Of a stretch of 64,000 nt of DNA, positions 1-7,566 are shown in pieces. The position numbers and the translations under genes are program-made. Origin of the DNA: Hydrogenophaga sp. (GTDB taxonomy: Bacteria > Pseudomonadota > Gammaproteobacteria > Burkholderiales > Burkholderiaceae_C); the NCBI RefSeq assembly GCF_026125785.1, contig NZ_JAHCKL010000004.1:1-64000 (forward strand), written 5' to 3'. How positions within the stretch are numbered: the stretch's first letter is position 1; each line of letters starts with the position of its first letter. Under the pieces are notes generated by a model that saw only the letters and a list, made by a program, of their open reading frames with translations, was not told the DNA's origin and ran no database searches.

Positions 1-1
1 A

Positions 2-70
2 ACAGGTTGGCGTACCGAGATGTTCTGCAACAACGGCGAGACTTTCGTCTCCCCATCCGGGCCACCATAA
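2..70 (+). CDS. Possible 3' end of a gene cut by the window edge
   Basis: One plus-strand frame is open from base 2 to a TAA at 68–70 and encodes about 22 residues ending in SGPP. No start codon with a ribosome binding site is visible, so if real this is the C-terminus of a gene that begins outside the window. The translation is too short to assign to a family. It would converge on the minus-strand YidD-like gene. Chance openness of a 23-codon GC-rich frame is equally plausible. Confidence 0.25.
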   Translation, partial: TGWRTEMFCNNGETFVSPSGPP

Positions 71-250
71 GAGGAAGGCTCAGACGAAGAAGAAGAAGAT
101 GGCCGCATCGCTAAAGCGCTGCAGCCATCTCTTCAACACAGAACATCTTCAGGACGCCAATCCCGGTCGCACGGATGTGTACGACGGAAGGAGTATAGGC
201 GTGGTTCAGCGGCGTCCATACGCCCCGCAGTGTTCGAGGCGGTGTGCGGT
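71..250. other. Intergenic stretch with no recognisable gene
   Basis: Between the possible gene end at the window edge and the stop of the YidD-like gene I see no frame with family-like protein sequence and no RNA-like structure. The overlapping open frames here are rich in Arg, Pro and Ala and look like GC-frame artefacts. Confidence 0.4.
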
Positions 251-712
251 TCAGGCCGTACTGCGGTGGGGTGGAATGTGCACGCCGGCCTCGGTGTCCG
301 CGCCGTGCGGAGGGTGTTTCTTGCGAGGCCACTCGCAAGAGCAGGCATCGCAGCCGTCAAGGACGTGGGGGCGGCAGTTGCCGTCGAACCCGTGGCAACT
401 GTCGAGCCCAAGGGCTTGGCCGCACGCACCGTCGGTGGGGATGTCGCAGCAGTTCAGGTCGCAGTCGCCTCTTTGCGCCGCGGGTGGCCGCGGCACGCTG
501 GGGCTGTAGCGGCGGTGCGCCACACCGCAAAGGACGAGGCGACGGCGCAGTATCCGCAGGCCTTTGAGCAGCCCGTGGCGCCGGATGCTGCGCCGGCCCA
601 GTTCCGAGCAACTGGCGTGGCCCGTGTGCTGGCGGTAGGCGCAGCAGAAGCCTTTGTGGGGCGAGAGGTGGCGCTGGTAGAAGGCGATCAGGATCAGGGC
701 CAGTTTCTTCAT
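251..712 (-). CDS. YidD-family membrane protein insertion factor with Cys-rich tail
   Basis: The first ~65 residues of this 153-residue protein match the YidD/DUF37 family: a short hydrophobic amphipathic start, then FYQRHLSP, and a Cys/Ser-rich loop (CCAYRQHTGHASCSELGRRS) followed by a basic helix. YidD assists insertion of membrane proteins with YidC. It normally sits between rnpA and yidC and is about 70–90 residues long. Here it lies alone, downstream of a small membrane protein and injection-system genes, and carries a C-terminal extension with nine cysteines between residues 84 and 126. The extension has no function I recognise. It is therefore probably a paralogue rather than the housekeeping yidD. 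Confidence 0.75.
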   Translation of the reverse strand: MKKLALILIAFYQRHLSPHKGFCCAYRQHTGHASCSELGRRSIRRHGLLKGLRILRRRLVLCGVAHRRYSPSVPRPPAAQRGDCDLNCCDIPTDGACGQALGLDSCHGFDGNCRPHVLDGCDACSCEWPRKKHPPHGADTEAGVHIPPHRSTA

Positions 713-865
713 GGGCGATGTGGCACGGTCTGGGACTGGGCTCGGAAATGGCCGAGCATCGCAGTCCTCCCGCGCAGCCGCCTCAGGCTGGCATGAAAGA
801 TCGACAGGGTGGTTCGGAACGGCGGTTTTCTGGATCAGGCGCCGGCGAGGGAACCGCCTGGGTCT

Positions 866-1147
866 TCACTCGGCGTCCTGCCCTCTGGCCTCGAACTCGA
901 CGCCGCCGATGTACCGGAACATGAAGTTGTAGATGATGCAGCCGACGGAGACCATGAGGTAACAGACGACGAGGTAGAACAGCGGCATCAGCAGAAGCCC
1001 GAACGCGGGAAACTGCGGTCTCCCGGAGCCGCTCACCAACATGATGAGAAAGGCCGGGACGATGACGACCAGGGTGCCGAGGGCGGCGAGCACCGCGAAG
1101 ACCTTGCCATTCTGGTGGGGAGACAGGCGGGCGATTTGTTGTTTCAT
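866..1147 (-). CDS. Small two-helix membrane protein, DUF3566-like C-terminus
   Basis: This 93-residue protein has two hydrophobic segments (about residues 17–38 and 48–73) and ends in YNFMFRYIGGVEFE. That C-terminal pattern (YN…GG[VI]E) resembles DUF3566-type small membrane proteins, but the assignment is from memory of the motif and is tentative. A good ribosome binding site (GGAGG) lies about 11 bases upstream of the ATG. The gene follows the tail-sheath gene by 51 bases on the same strand and is probably co-transcribed with it. The function is unknown. Confidence 0.7.
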   Translation of the reverse strand: MKQQIARLSPHQNGKVFAVLAALGTLVVIVPAFLIMLVSGSGRPQFPAFGLLLMPLFYLVVCYLMVSVGCIIYNFMFRYIGGVEFEARGQDAE

Positions 1148-1198
1148 GGCAGGGCGCCTCCTCGCGCCGCAGGGGGTTGGGGATTCATTCTCGCGGGT

Positions 1199-2332
1199 TC
1201 ATGCGGTTGTCTGCACGACGCGGAAGATCACGAATTCGGCGGGCTTCAGAATCGCCACGCCGATCAGGCAGACCATGCGGCCGTTGTCGATGTCGTTCTG
1301 GGTCATGGTGCTGCGGTCGCACCGCACAAAAAAAGCCTGCGCCGGCTGGTCGCCCCGCAATGCGCCGTTGCGCCACGCGTCGTGGAGAAAGTCGCTGATG
1401 GCTTGCGTGGCACGGGCCCAGAGTGGCTCGCCGTTGGGTTCGAACGCGGCCCAGCGGGTGCCGCGTTCGATGGAGGCTTGCAGGTAGCTGGCGCAGCGCC
1501 GCGTGTTGACGTATGTCCACTCGGGGTCGCGTCCCAGGGTGCGTGCGCCCCAGACGCGCATGCCCCGGCCTTCGAGGAAGCGCAGGCAGTTGATGCCTTC
1601 GGGGTTGAGCACGCTCTGTTCCTGCTCGCGGATGTCGCGCTCGAAGCGCAGCGCGCTGCGCACCACTTCGTTGGCGGGCGCCTTGTGCACGCCGCGCTCC
1701 ACGTCGGAGCGGGCGTAGATGCCGCAGACGAAGCCGGAGGGCGGCAATGTGCGCGTGGCGCTGCCCTGGCCCCCGGGGTCGGCGCTCACCACCCAGGGGT
1801 GGTACAGGGCCGCGAAGGGGGAGTCGAGCGCGCGCCGGTGTTCGCGCACCTCGTCCAGGGTGGCGGCCAGCGGGGCGTCGAGCACGGCGAAGCGCCAGAG
1901 GCCGGGGCGCGTGGCGTGGGCCATGAGGGCCCGGGCTACGGCGAGCGTGGTGTTGCCGGGCGCGGCCACGGTGGCGATGTCGGCCAGGGTCTCGGTGGCG
2001 GCCAGCGCTTCTTCGTAGCGTGCCGGGCTGTCGTCGCCGGTGGGTGTGCGGGCGATGTACAGGCGCTTGCCACCTTCGGTAAAGAAAACGCGCGCGGCGT
2101 GGGCGACGTGGTTGGTGGCGGGAGGCTGGCCGTTGCCGGGGTCGATGTCGCCGAGGCCACCGTAGTGGCGCTCGAAATGATGGAAGCTGGTGAGCAGCGG
2201 CGGGGTGTTGGTCTCCGGGCCCTGGAGCGTGGGGCCCACGAAGGCGGTGGTGGTGGTGCTCACGCCTTCGATGCGCTTGTGCCGCGGGCTCACCTCTTCC
2301 ACGTAGGTACCGGGGGCGCGGTAGACGGGCAT
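1199..2332 (-). CDS. Phage tail sheath family protein (contractile injection system)
   Basis: The protein (377 residues) begins MPVYRAPGTYVEEVS, the typical opening of contractile tail sheath subunits of phages and extracellular contractile injection systems. The C-terminal part ends with FVIFRVVQTTA, as expected for the strand that links sheath subunits. The frame is open further upstream, but the ATG at 2332 is the conserved start, and the upstream extension is Arg/Pro-rich non-conserved sequence. Length is within the range of short eCIS sheaths. It lies 19 bases downstream of a Pvc16/DUF4255 gene, a pair characteristic of eCIS loci. No tube, baseplate or spike gene follows on this strand within the window, so assembly of a complete particle from this locus alone is doubtful. 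Confidence 0.9.
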   Translation of the reverse strand: MPVYRAPGTYVEEVSPRHKRIEGVSTTTTAFVGPTLQGPETNTPPLLTSFHHFERHYGGLGDIDPGNGQPPATNHVAHAARVFFTEGGKRLYIARTPTGDDSPARYEEALAATETLADIATVAAPGNTTLAVARALMAHATRPGLWRFAVLDAPLAATLDEVREHRRALDSPFAALYHPWVVSADPGGQGSATRTLPPSGFVCGIYARSDVERGVHKAPANEVVRSALRFERDIREQEQSVLNPEGINCLRFLEGRGMRVWGARTLGRDPEWTYVNTRRCASYLQASIERGTRWAAFEPNGEPLWARATQAISDFLHDAWRNGALRGDQPAQAFFVRCDRSTMTQNDIDNGRMVCLIGVAILKPAEFVIFRVVQTTA

Positions 2333-2351
2333 GTGGGCGGCTCCTGCGGGT

Positions 2352-2933
2352 TCAGCGCGGCCCCAACACCGGCACGACGACGGGCAGCGGCTCGGCCTGG
2401 GCATCGGCATGCAGGCGCACCGCGCGCGCGGTGTAGGCGGCAGAAAGGCGGTACGGCGCGCCCAGCGCGCGCCAGATGTGCAGCATGTCCTGCATGGGCA
2501 GCGTGTCGGGGGTGACCTGCACCACCTCGTCGGCGGCCCAGGCGGCTTCGGCGGTCAGGGTGGCCATGTCCAGGATGGGGTGCAGGTGCAACTGCCGCAG
2601 GGTCCAGGCCAGGGTCACCTGTTCGTCCTGCGCGCTGCGGCTGCAGGGAAACACGAGAAAGTGCAGGTTCAGCTGAAGCAGCGCACGCCGGGCGCCGCCT
2701 CCCGGCTCAAGCGTGGGAGGCAGGCGCATGGGGCCGCCTTCGACCGGGGAGGTGCGGTAGAGGTAGATGCCGATGCGGCTGGCGTCGTCCAGCGGGCCGG
2801 CAAGCTGGCTGGAGGACAGCACCTCGAAGCTGCAGGGCGGCATGGGCAGTTCGGCCACGCTGGCCGGGTAGCTGCCTTGGAGGTAGGCGGCAATGGACTG
2901 GCAGACGGAATGGATGGCGAATACGTTGGCCAT
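2352..2933 (-). CDS. Pvc16-family (DUF4255) injection-system cap/terminator protein
   Basis: This 193-residue protein starts MANVFAIHSVCQSIAAYL and continues with a beta-rich domain containing IGIYLYRTSPV and LQLNLHFLVFP. This is the N-terminal domain pattern of DUF4255/Pvc16 proteins, which cap the tail tube and sheath in eCIS particles such as Afp and PVC. A purine-rich ribosome binding site (AAGGAAG) precedes the ATG. It is the first gene of the sheath pair. It starts 58 bases downstream of the Bug-family gene and might be read through from it. Confidence 0.85.
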   Translation of the reverse strand: MANVFAIHSVCQSIAAYLQGSYPASVAELPMPPCSFEVLSSSQLAGPLDDASRIGIYLYRTSPVEGGPMRLPPTLEPGGGARRALLQLNLHFLVFPCSRSAQDEQVTLAWTLRQLHLHPILDMATLTAEAAWAADEVVQVTPDTLPMQDMLHIWRALGAPYRLSAAYTARAVRLHADAQAEPLPVVVPVLGPR

Positions 2934-2991
2934 GTTGCGGACTTCCTTTCCTTTTCCGGGTGGGAGGAGACTTTCCGCCTGCGCGGCCGCG

Positions 2992-4005
2992 TCAGCCCGG
3001 ACGGATGTTGTTGCGCTGGATGACCTCGGTCATGGCGGCGGTGTCGCTCTTGATGCGGCGTGCCAGGCCTTCAGGGCCGGTGCCGGCCACCTGCCAGCCC
3101 TGGGCAAAGATTTTCTGGCGAATGTCTTCGCGGCGCACGATCTCGGTGAGCAGCGCGGCGAGCTTGTTGACGTGGGCCTTGGGCAGGCTGTTGGGCGCGG
3201 CGACGGCGTTCCAGATTTCGAGTTGGAAGTCGCGCACACCGGCTTCGGAGAGGCTGGGCACGTCGGGCACCAGGCTGCTGCGGCCCAGCGAGGTGACGCC
3301 GATGGCCTTGAGCTTGCCGCCGCGCACCTGGGCCATGGCCAGACCCGGGGGCAGCAGCGACATCTGGATCTGGCCACCGATGATGGCGGCGATCACCTGA
3401 GGGTTGCCTGGGTAGGGCACGTGCACCGGCGCGATGCCGGCGCGGCTCTTGAGCAGTTCCATACCGAGGTGGCCCACGGTGCCCACGCCGGGCGTGCCGT
3501 AGTTCCACTTGTCACCGGCGGCCTTGGCGGCGGCGATGTAGGCGGCGCCGCTCTCGGCCACGCTGGCGGGCACGCTGAGCACCAGCGGCGCCACGGCGAT
3601 GAGCGAGACCGGGGTCAGGTCCTTCAACGGGTCATAAGGGGTGTCCGGGTTCAGGATCTTGGCGATGGTCATGTTGCCGTTGATCATGAGACCGATGGTG
3701 TGGTCGTCGTCGGCGCGCGCCACCTGTGCGGCGGCGATGTTGCCACCCGCGCCGGGGCGGTTCTCCACCACCACGGGCTGGCCCAGCGCCTGCGCCAGCG
3801 GCTCGGCCAGCAGGCGCGCGGTGAGGTCGGGCGAGGAACCACCGGGGAAGCCCACCACGATCTTCAGCGGCCGAGTGGGCCACGCGGCGGGTTTCTGCTG
3901 GGCTTGCGCGGTGGCACCCAGAGGCAGGACCGTGGCGGCGGTGAGCGCGGCGGCGCCGGCCAGGGCATGGCGACGGGTGATGGGGGTTCGGATGTGGTCG
4001 GTCAT
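2992..4005 (-). CDS. Bug/TctC-family periplasmic solute-binding protein
   Basis: The 337-residue product is a tripartite-tricarboxylate-type (Bug) binding protein, which binds carboxylates or similar small molecules in the periplasm. The N-terminus carries a twin-arginine-like signal (TRRHALAGAAALTAAT) ending near an Ala-rich cleavage site. The mature part shows the family hallmarks WPTRPLKIVVGFPGGSSPD, VVENRPGAGGN and VPYPGNPQ. I chose the ATG at 4005 because AGAGGA lies 9–10 bases upstream; an ATG at 4038 is possible. It follows the FAD monooxygenase gene by 29 bases. No TctA/TctB membrane subunits are adjacent, which is usual for the expanded Bug families of Burkholderiales. Confidence 0.93.
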   Translation of the reverse strand: MTDHIRTPITRRHALAGAAALTAATVLPLGATAQAQQKPAAWPTRPLKIVVGFPGGSSPDLTARLLAEPLAQALGQPVVVENRPGAGGNIAAAQVARADDDHTIGLMINGNMTIAKILNPDTPYDPLKDLTPVSLIAVAPLVLSVPASVAESGAAYIAAAKAAGDKWNYGTPGVGTVGHLGMELLKSRAGIAPVHVPYPGNPQVIAAIIGGQIQMSLLPPGLAMAQVRGGKLKAIGVTSLGRSSLVPDVPSLSEAGVRDFQLEIWNAVAAPNSLPKAHVNKLAALLTEIVRREDIRQKIFAQGWQVAGTGPEGLARRIKSDTAAMTEVIQRNNIRPG

Positions 4006-4034
4006 GGTGTTGTCGTCCTCTCGTGAAAAAATCA

Positions 4035-5243
4035 TCATGCGGGCTCGGGCGGTCCGCCGTAGAGCCAGGGATTGTCCAGCAGGCGCTCGCGCAACAGGGT
4101 CATGGCGGTGTTGCGGCCCCAGCGCAGCGGGCCGCTGGCGTGAAAGATGGTGCCGTTGCGCTGCGAACGTGCCTGCACGCGCGCGTTGCGCTGCCAGCGG
4201 GTCTGCGCGTAGCGCGCCAGCAGGGCGGGCCAGTCCCGGCTGGCGTGCTCGTCGGTGCCTTGCAGCAGCCGGCCCAGGGTCCAGGCGTCCTCGATGGCCA
4301 TGGCCGCGCCTTGGGCCAGGTAGGGGCGCATGGGGTGGGCGGCGTCGCCCAGCAGCGCCACGCGGCCGCGTGCGTGCTCGTGCGCGCCCTGCATGGGAAC
4401 GCGGTCGTTGAGCGCCCAGAGCTTCCAGTCGGCCACGGCGTCCACCATGGTCAGCAGTTCGGTGCAGGCCGAAGACAGCACGCGCCGCAGGTCGCTGGCG
4501 TGGGCGTCGTGGGTCCAGGCCTGGGGGTCGTCGCCCGCTGGCAGGCTGCCCTGCACCACCGCCACCACGTTGAACCAGTCGCCCTGTTTCACCGGGTAGT
4601 GCACCACGTGCAAGCGCGGCGCGAGCCAGGCGGTGACGACGTTGGCGCGCAACGCGGGCGGCAGGTCGGCTGCGCGCACCATGCCCCGGTAGGCCAGGTG
4701 ACCGGTGGCGCGCGTCGGCTGCTCGCCCAGCATCTGCGTGCGCACGCGGCTCCAGAGCCCGTCGCAGCCGATCAGCGCGTCGCCCTTCACGCTGTCACCG
4801 TCTTCCAGCCGCGCGCACACGCCGCCGCCGCTTTCTTCGTAGGCGGCCAGGCGCGACGAGAGCCGCAGTTGCACCGCGTCGGCACGGCGCTGCACGGCGT
4901 GCAGCAGCAGGGCATGCAGGTCCGCGCGGTGCAGCGTGGCGTAGAGCTGGCCGTGGCGCACCAGCGCCATGGCGCCGAGCGCCAGCCTGCCCAGCGAGGC
5001 GCCGCTGCGCGCGTCGCGCACGCGCAGCGCCTCGGGGAAGGCGGCGCAGGCCTGCAAGGCATCCATCAGGCCCCAGTCGGAGAGCACGCGCACCGCGTTG
5101 GGCCCGAGCTGCAGGCCTGCGCCCACCTCGGCAAAGGCGGGGGCCTGTTCCAGCAACACCGAGGGCATGTCCGCACGCGCCAGCGACAGTGCGCATGCCA
5201 GCCCGCCTATGCCTCCCCCGGCGATGATTGCTTGGGATGTCAT
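4035..5243 (-). CDS. FAD-dependent aromatic monooxygenase (salicylate hydroxylase-like)
   Basis: This 402-residue flavoprotein belongs to the class A (UbiH/PHBH/salicylate hydroxylase) monooxygenases. The Rossmann GxGxxG motif is at residues 9–14, the DG motif (IGCDGLWSR) centres on Asp161, and the GD motif (LLGDAAHPM) on Asp300. The best family resemblance is to salicylate- and 3-hydroxybenzoate-hydroxylating enzymes, but the substrate cannot be read from the sequence. I chose the ATG at 5243 because it immediately precedes the nucleotide-binding strand; the open frame extends much further upstream without conserved sequence. It forms a unit with the downstream Bug protein and is divergent from the metallo-beta-lactamase gene. 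Confidence 0.9.
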   Translation of the reverse strand: MTSQAIIAGGGIGGLACALSLARADMPSVLLEQAPAFAEVGAGLQLGPNAVRVLSDWGLMDALQACAAFPEALRVRDARSGASLGRLALGAMALVRHGQLYATLHRADLHALLLHAVQRRADAVQLRLSSRLAAYEESGGGVCARLEDGDSVKGDALIGCDGLWSRVRTQMLGEQPTRATGHLAYRGMVRAADLPPALRANVVTAWLAPRLHVVHYPVKQGDWFNVVAVVQGSLPAGDDPQAWTHDAHASDLRRVLSSACTELLTMVDAVADWKLWALNDRVPMQGAHEHARGRVALLGDAAHPMRPYLAQGAAMAIEDAWTLGRLLQGTDEHASRDWPALLARYAQTRWQRNARVQARSQRNGTIFHASGPLRWGRNTAMTLLRERLLDNPWLYGGPPEPA

Positions 5244-5260
5244 CCTGGGATTATTGCGCG

Positions 5261-5290
5261 CCGTACGGCTCCGTACAGCGATGTACGATG
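5261..5290. promoter_or_regulatory. Three GTAC-centred repeats at 10-bp spacing in a divergent promoter region
   Basis: The sequence reads CCGTACGGCT, CCGTACAGCG, ATGTACGATG in three consecutive 10-base units, so GTAC recurs at 5263, 5273 and 5283, one helical turn apart. It lies in the 83-base gap between the divergent monooxygenase and hydrolase genes. This looks like a regulator binding site; the regulator is not encoded next to it. Confidence 0.4.
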
Positions 5291-5326
5291 CAGGCAACGC
5301 CGTCCGGCAGAGGAAACGGAACAAGA

Positions 5327-6466
5327 ATGAAGTCTTTCGGCAAACGCGCACAAGGTCTGCGGCTCGAACGCATGCGGGCTTCGCCGCTCTGGCAGGGCGA
5401 GGGATTCCGCAACATCCACCCGGTGCTGCCGGGCCTGCGCGACCTGTCCGCGCCGCGCCCTTCCCTGAGCGACTTCCTCTGCGGCGAAGGCCGGCGCGTG
5501 CCGGCCGGCCCCCTGCCATCCGTGAACCCGCTGGACACCTGGCACCGCCCGGCCGACAGCGGCCTGCGCGCCACCTGGCTGGGCCACTCCACGGTGCTGA
5601 TCGAGATCGACGGCCTGCGCGTGCTGACCGACCCGGTCTGGGGGGCGCGCGCATCGCCCTCGCAACTGGCCGGCCCGAAGCGCTTCCAGCCGGTGCCGCT
5701 GGCGCTGCGTGCGCTGCCGCCGCTGGACCTGGTGCTGATCTCGCACGACCACTACGACCACCTGGACCACCTGACGGTGCGCGAGCTGGCGCGGCACTCG
5801 GCGGCCCCGTTCGTCACCTCGCTCGGCGTGGGCGCGCACCTGGAGGCCTGGGGCGTGCCGCACGAGCGCATCGTGGAGCTGGACTGGTGGGAGTCGTACA
5901 CGCTGCCCACGGCGGACCTGCGGGTGCATGCCGCGCCCTCCCAGCATTTCTCGGGCCGCGCGCTCAAGGACCGCAACGCCACGCTGTGGTCGTCGATGGT
6001 GATCGAGTCGGCACGCCACCGGGTGTTCTTCAGCGGCGACACGGGCCTGACCAACGAGTACGCGGAGATCGCCGCGCGCCTCGGACCGTTCGACCTGGTG
6101 ATGCTGGAGGTGGGCGCCTTCCACCCGTCCTGGGGCGACATCCACCTGGGGCCGGAGAACGCGCTGAAGGCCCTCAAGCTGCTGGGCGGCGGCGCCTTCC
6201 TGCCGGTGCACTGGGGCACCTTCGCGCTGGCCATGCACGACTGGGACGAGCCCGCCGAGACGCTGCTGACACTGGGGCCCCTGCAAGGCGCGCAACTGCT
6301 GATGCCGCGCCTGGGGGAGCCCGTGGAGCCGGCGCACGGCACGCTGCCCACGCCCTGGTGGCGCGGCGCCGAAACGGTGCCGCCGACCCCTGACCGCGTG
6401 GGCGAGCCGGTGACGCCCGCGGACGCGCTCTCGGTGCCGAAGTCCGTGCCCTGGCCGCTGGACTGA
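5327..6466 (+). CDS. Metallo-beta-lactamase-fold hydrolase, UlaG/NAPE-PLD-like
   Basis: The 379-residue product carries the HxHxDH zinc-binding motif at residues 140–145 (SHDHYDHLD) and a later SGDTG and PVHWGTF, all typical of the beta-lactamase-like superfamily that includes UlaG and N-acyl-phosphatidylethanolamine phospholipase D. The segment WLGHSTVLIEIDG followed by TDPVW is characteristic of this subgroup. I chose the ATG at 5327 because GAGGAAACGG lies upstream; several earlier in-frame ATGs lack a ribosome binding site. No signal peptide is evident. The substrate is unknown. It converges with the BatA-type gene, with 25 bases between the stops. Confidence 0.88.
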   Translation: MKSFGKRAQGLRLERMRASPLWQGEGFRNIHPVLPGLRDLSAPRPSLSDFLCGEGRRVPAGPLPSVNPLDTWHRPADSGLRATWLGHSTVLIEIDGLRVLTDPVWGARASPSQLAGPKRFQPVPLALRALPPLDLVLISHDHYDHLDHLTVRELARHSAAPFVTSLGVGAHLEAWGVPHERIVELDWWESYTLPTADLRVHAAPSQHFSGRALKDRNATLWSSMVIESARHRVFFSGDTGLTNEYAEIAARLGPFDLVMLEVGAFHPSWGDIHLGPENALKALKLLGGGAFLPVHWGTFALAMHDWDEPAETLLTLGPLQGAQLLMPRLGEPVEPAHGTLPTPWWRGAETVPPTPDRVGEPVTPADALSVPKSVPWPLD

Positions 6467-6491
6467 CGGGACCGCCGAGACCGGCGACCCT

Positions 6492-7565
6492 TCAGAGGAT
6501 CCGGTTGAACCAGAGCACCGAGAGGCCGGCCGAGAGCAGCGCCAGCAACGAGGCAGCGAGCGCCAGCAGGCCGGAGACTTCGGTCTCCTTCTTCTCGACG
6601 GTGAGGCGCGAGCTCAGGGTCTCGTAGACCTTCTTGAGGTTCTCGGCGGTGCCGGCGTAGTAGTACTCGGCCTGCGTGGTGCGGGCCACGTCCTTGAGGC
6701 TTTCCTCGTCCAGGCGCACACGCATGGACCAGCCCTCGAAACCGATGATCTCGCCGTCCACCGTGCCCACGCCCACGGTGTAGACGCGCACGCCCCGGTC
6801 GGCCGCCATCTTGGCCGCCTCGGCGGTGTCCACGCCGGTGGTGCGCTGGCCGTCGGTGAGCAGGATGATGGCGGCCGAGCTGTAGGAGCCCGGCGCCACG
6901 GGCGTGAAGGGTTTCTCTTCCCCTCTGGGCTGGTCCAGCGAGCGGCCCTTGGGTGCGAAGGGGTCGGCGTTGCGGCTGTAGGTGAGGTCGGCGAGGTTGA
7001 TGCGCTGGTCGGGGAACAGCTCGGAGAGCGAGACCACGATGGCGCTGCCGATGGCGGTGGCGCGCTGGAGCTGGAACTTGTCGATGGCGGCGAGCAGGTC
7101 TTCGCGGCTGAGCGTCACGGGCTGCACCACCTGGGCGGACCCGGCGAAGGCCACGATGCCGACCTTGACATGGCGCGGCAGTTCCGCGAGGAACGCCTTG
7201 GCCGCGTTCTGCGATGCCACCAGCCGGTTGGGTTTGACGTCTTCGGCGCGCATGCTGCCCGAGACGTCCATGGCCAGGATGATGGTCTGCTGGTTGGACG
7301 GCAGCACGATGGAGGCCATGGGGCGCGAGGCCGCCAGCAGCATGAGTGCAATGGCCAGCAGCAGCAGCACCGGCGGCAGATGGCGGCGCCAGCCCGGCCC
7401 CTTGCCCATGGCCTCGCGCACGATGGACAGGCTGGCGTAGCGCAGCGCCACCTGTTTGCGCCGGCGCAGCAGCCAGACGTAGAGCAGCACCAGCATCGGC
7501 AGGGCCAGCAGCAGCCAGAGCAACTGCGGCCAGAGGAAGGTGACGGGCCAGTTGTTCATCATCAT
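6492..7565 (-). CDS. BatA-type VWA domain membrane protein
   Basis: This 357-residue protein has two N-terminal membrane segments, a von Willebrand factor A domain and a C-terminal membrane segment. That is the architecture of BatA, a protein found with MoxR ATPases and DUF58 proteins in envelope-stress or chaperone-like systems. The metal-ion site DxSxS begins at Asp100 (DVSGSM), with LLTDGQRTTG later in the domain. Three ATG codons occur in a row (7565, 7562, 7559). AGGAG sits 6 bases before the first, so I chose 7565, which follows the DUF58 stop by one base. The usual downstream partners (BatB, BatC, BatD) are absent; the next gene is on the opposite strand. Confidence 0.9.
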   Translation of the reverse strand: MMMNNWPVTFLWPQLLWLLLALPMLVLLYVWLLRRRKQVALRYASLSIVREAMGKGPGWRRHLPPVLLLLAIALMLLAASRPMASIVLPSNQQTIILAMDVSGSMRAEDVKPNRLVASQNAAKAFLAELPRHVKVGIVAFAGSAQVVQPVTLSREDLLAAIDKFQLQRATAIGSAIVVSLSELFPDQRINLADLTYSRNADPFAPKGRSLDQPRGEEKPFTPVAPGSYSSAAIILLTDGQRTTGVDTAEAAKMAADRGVRVYTVGVGTVDGEIIGFEGWSMRVRLDEESLKDVARTTQAEYYYAGTAENLKKVYETLSSRLTVEKKETEVSGLLALAASLLALLSAGLSVLWFNRIL

Positions 7566-7566
7566 C

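Noticed and set aside
809-2515. A 568-codon plus-strand frame opposite the sheath gene
   Set aside because: The sheath and DUF4255 proteins on the minus strand have clear family signatures; this frame has none.
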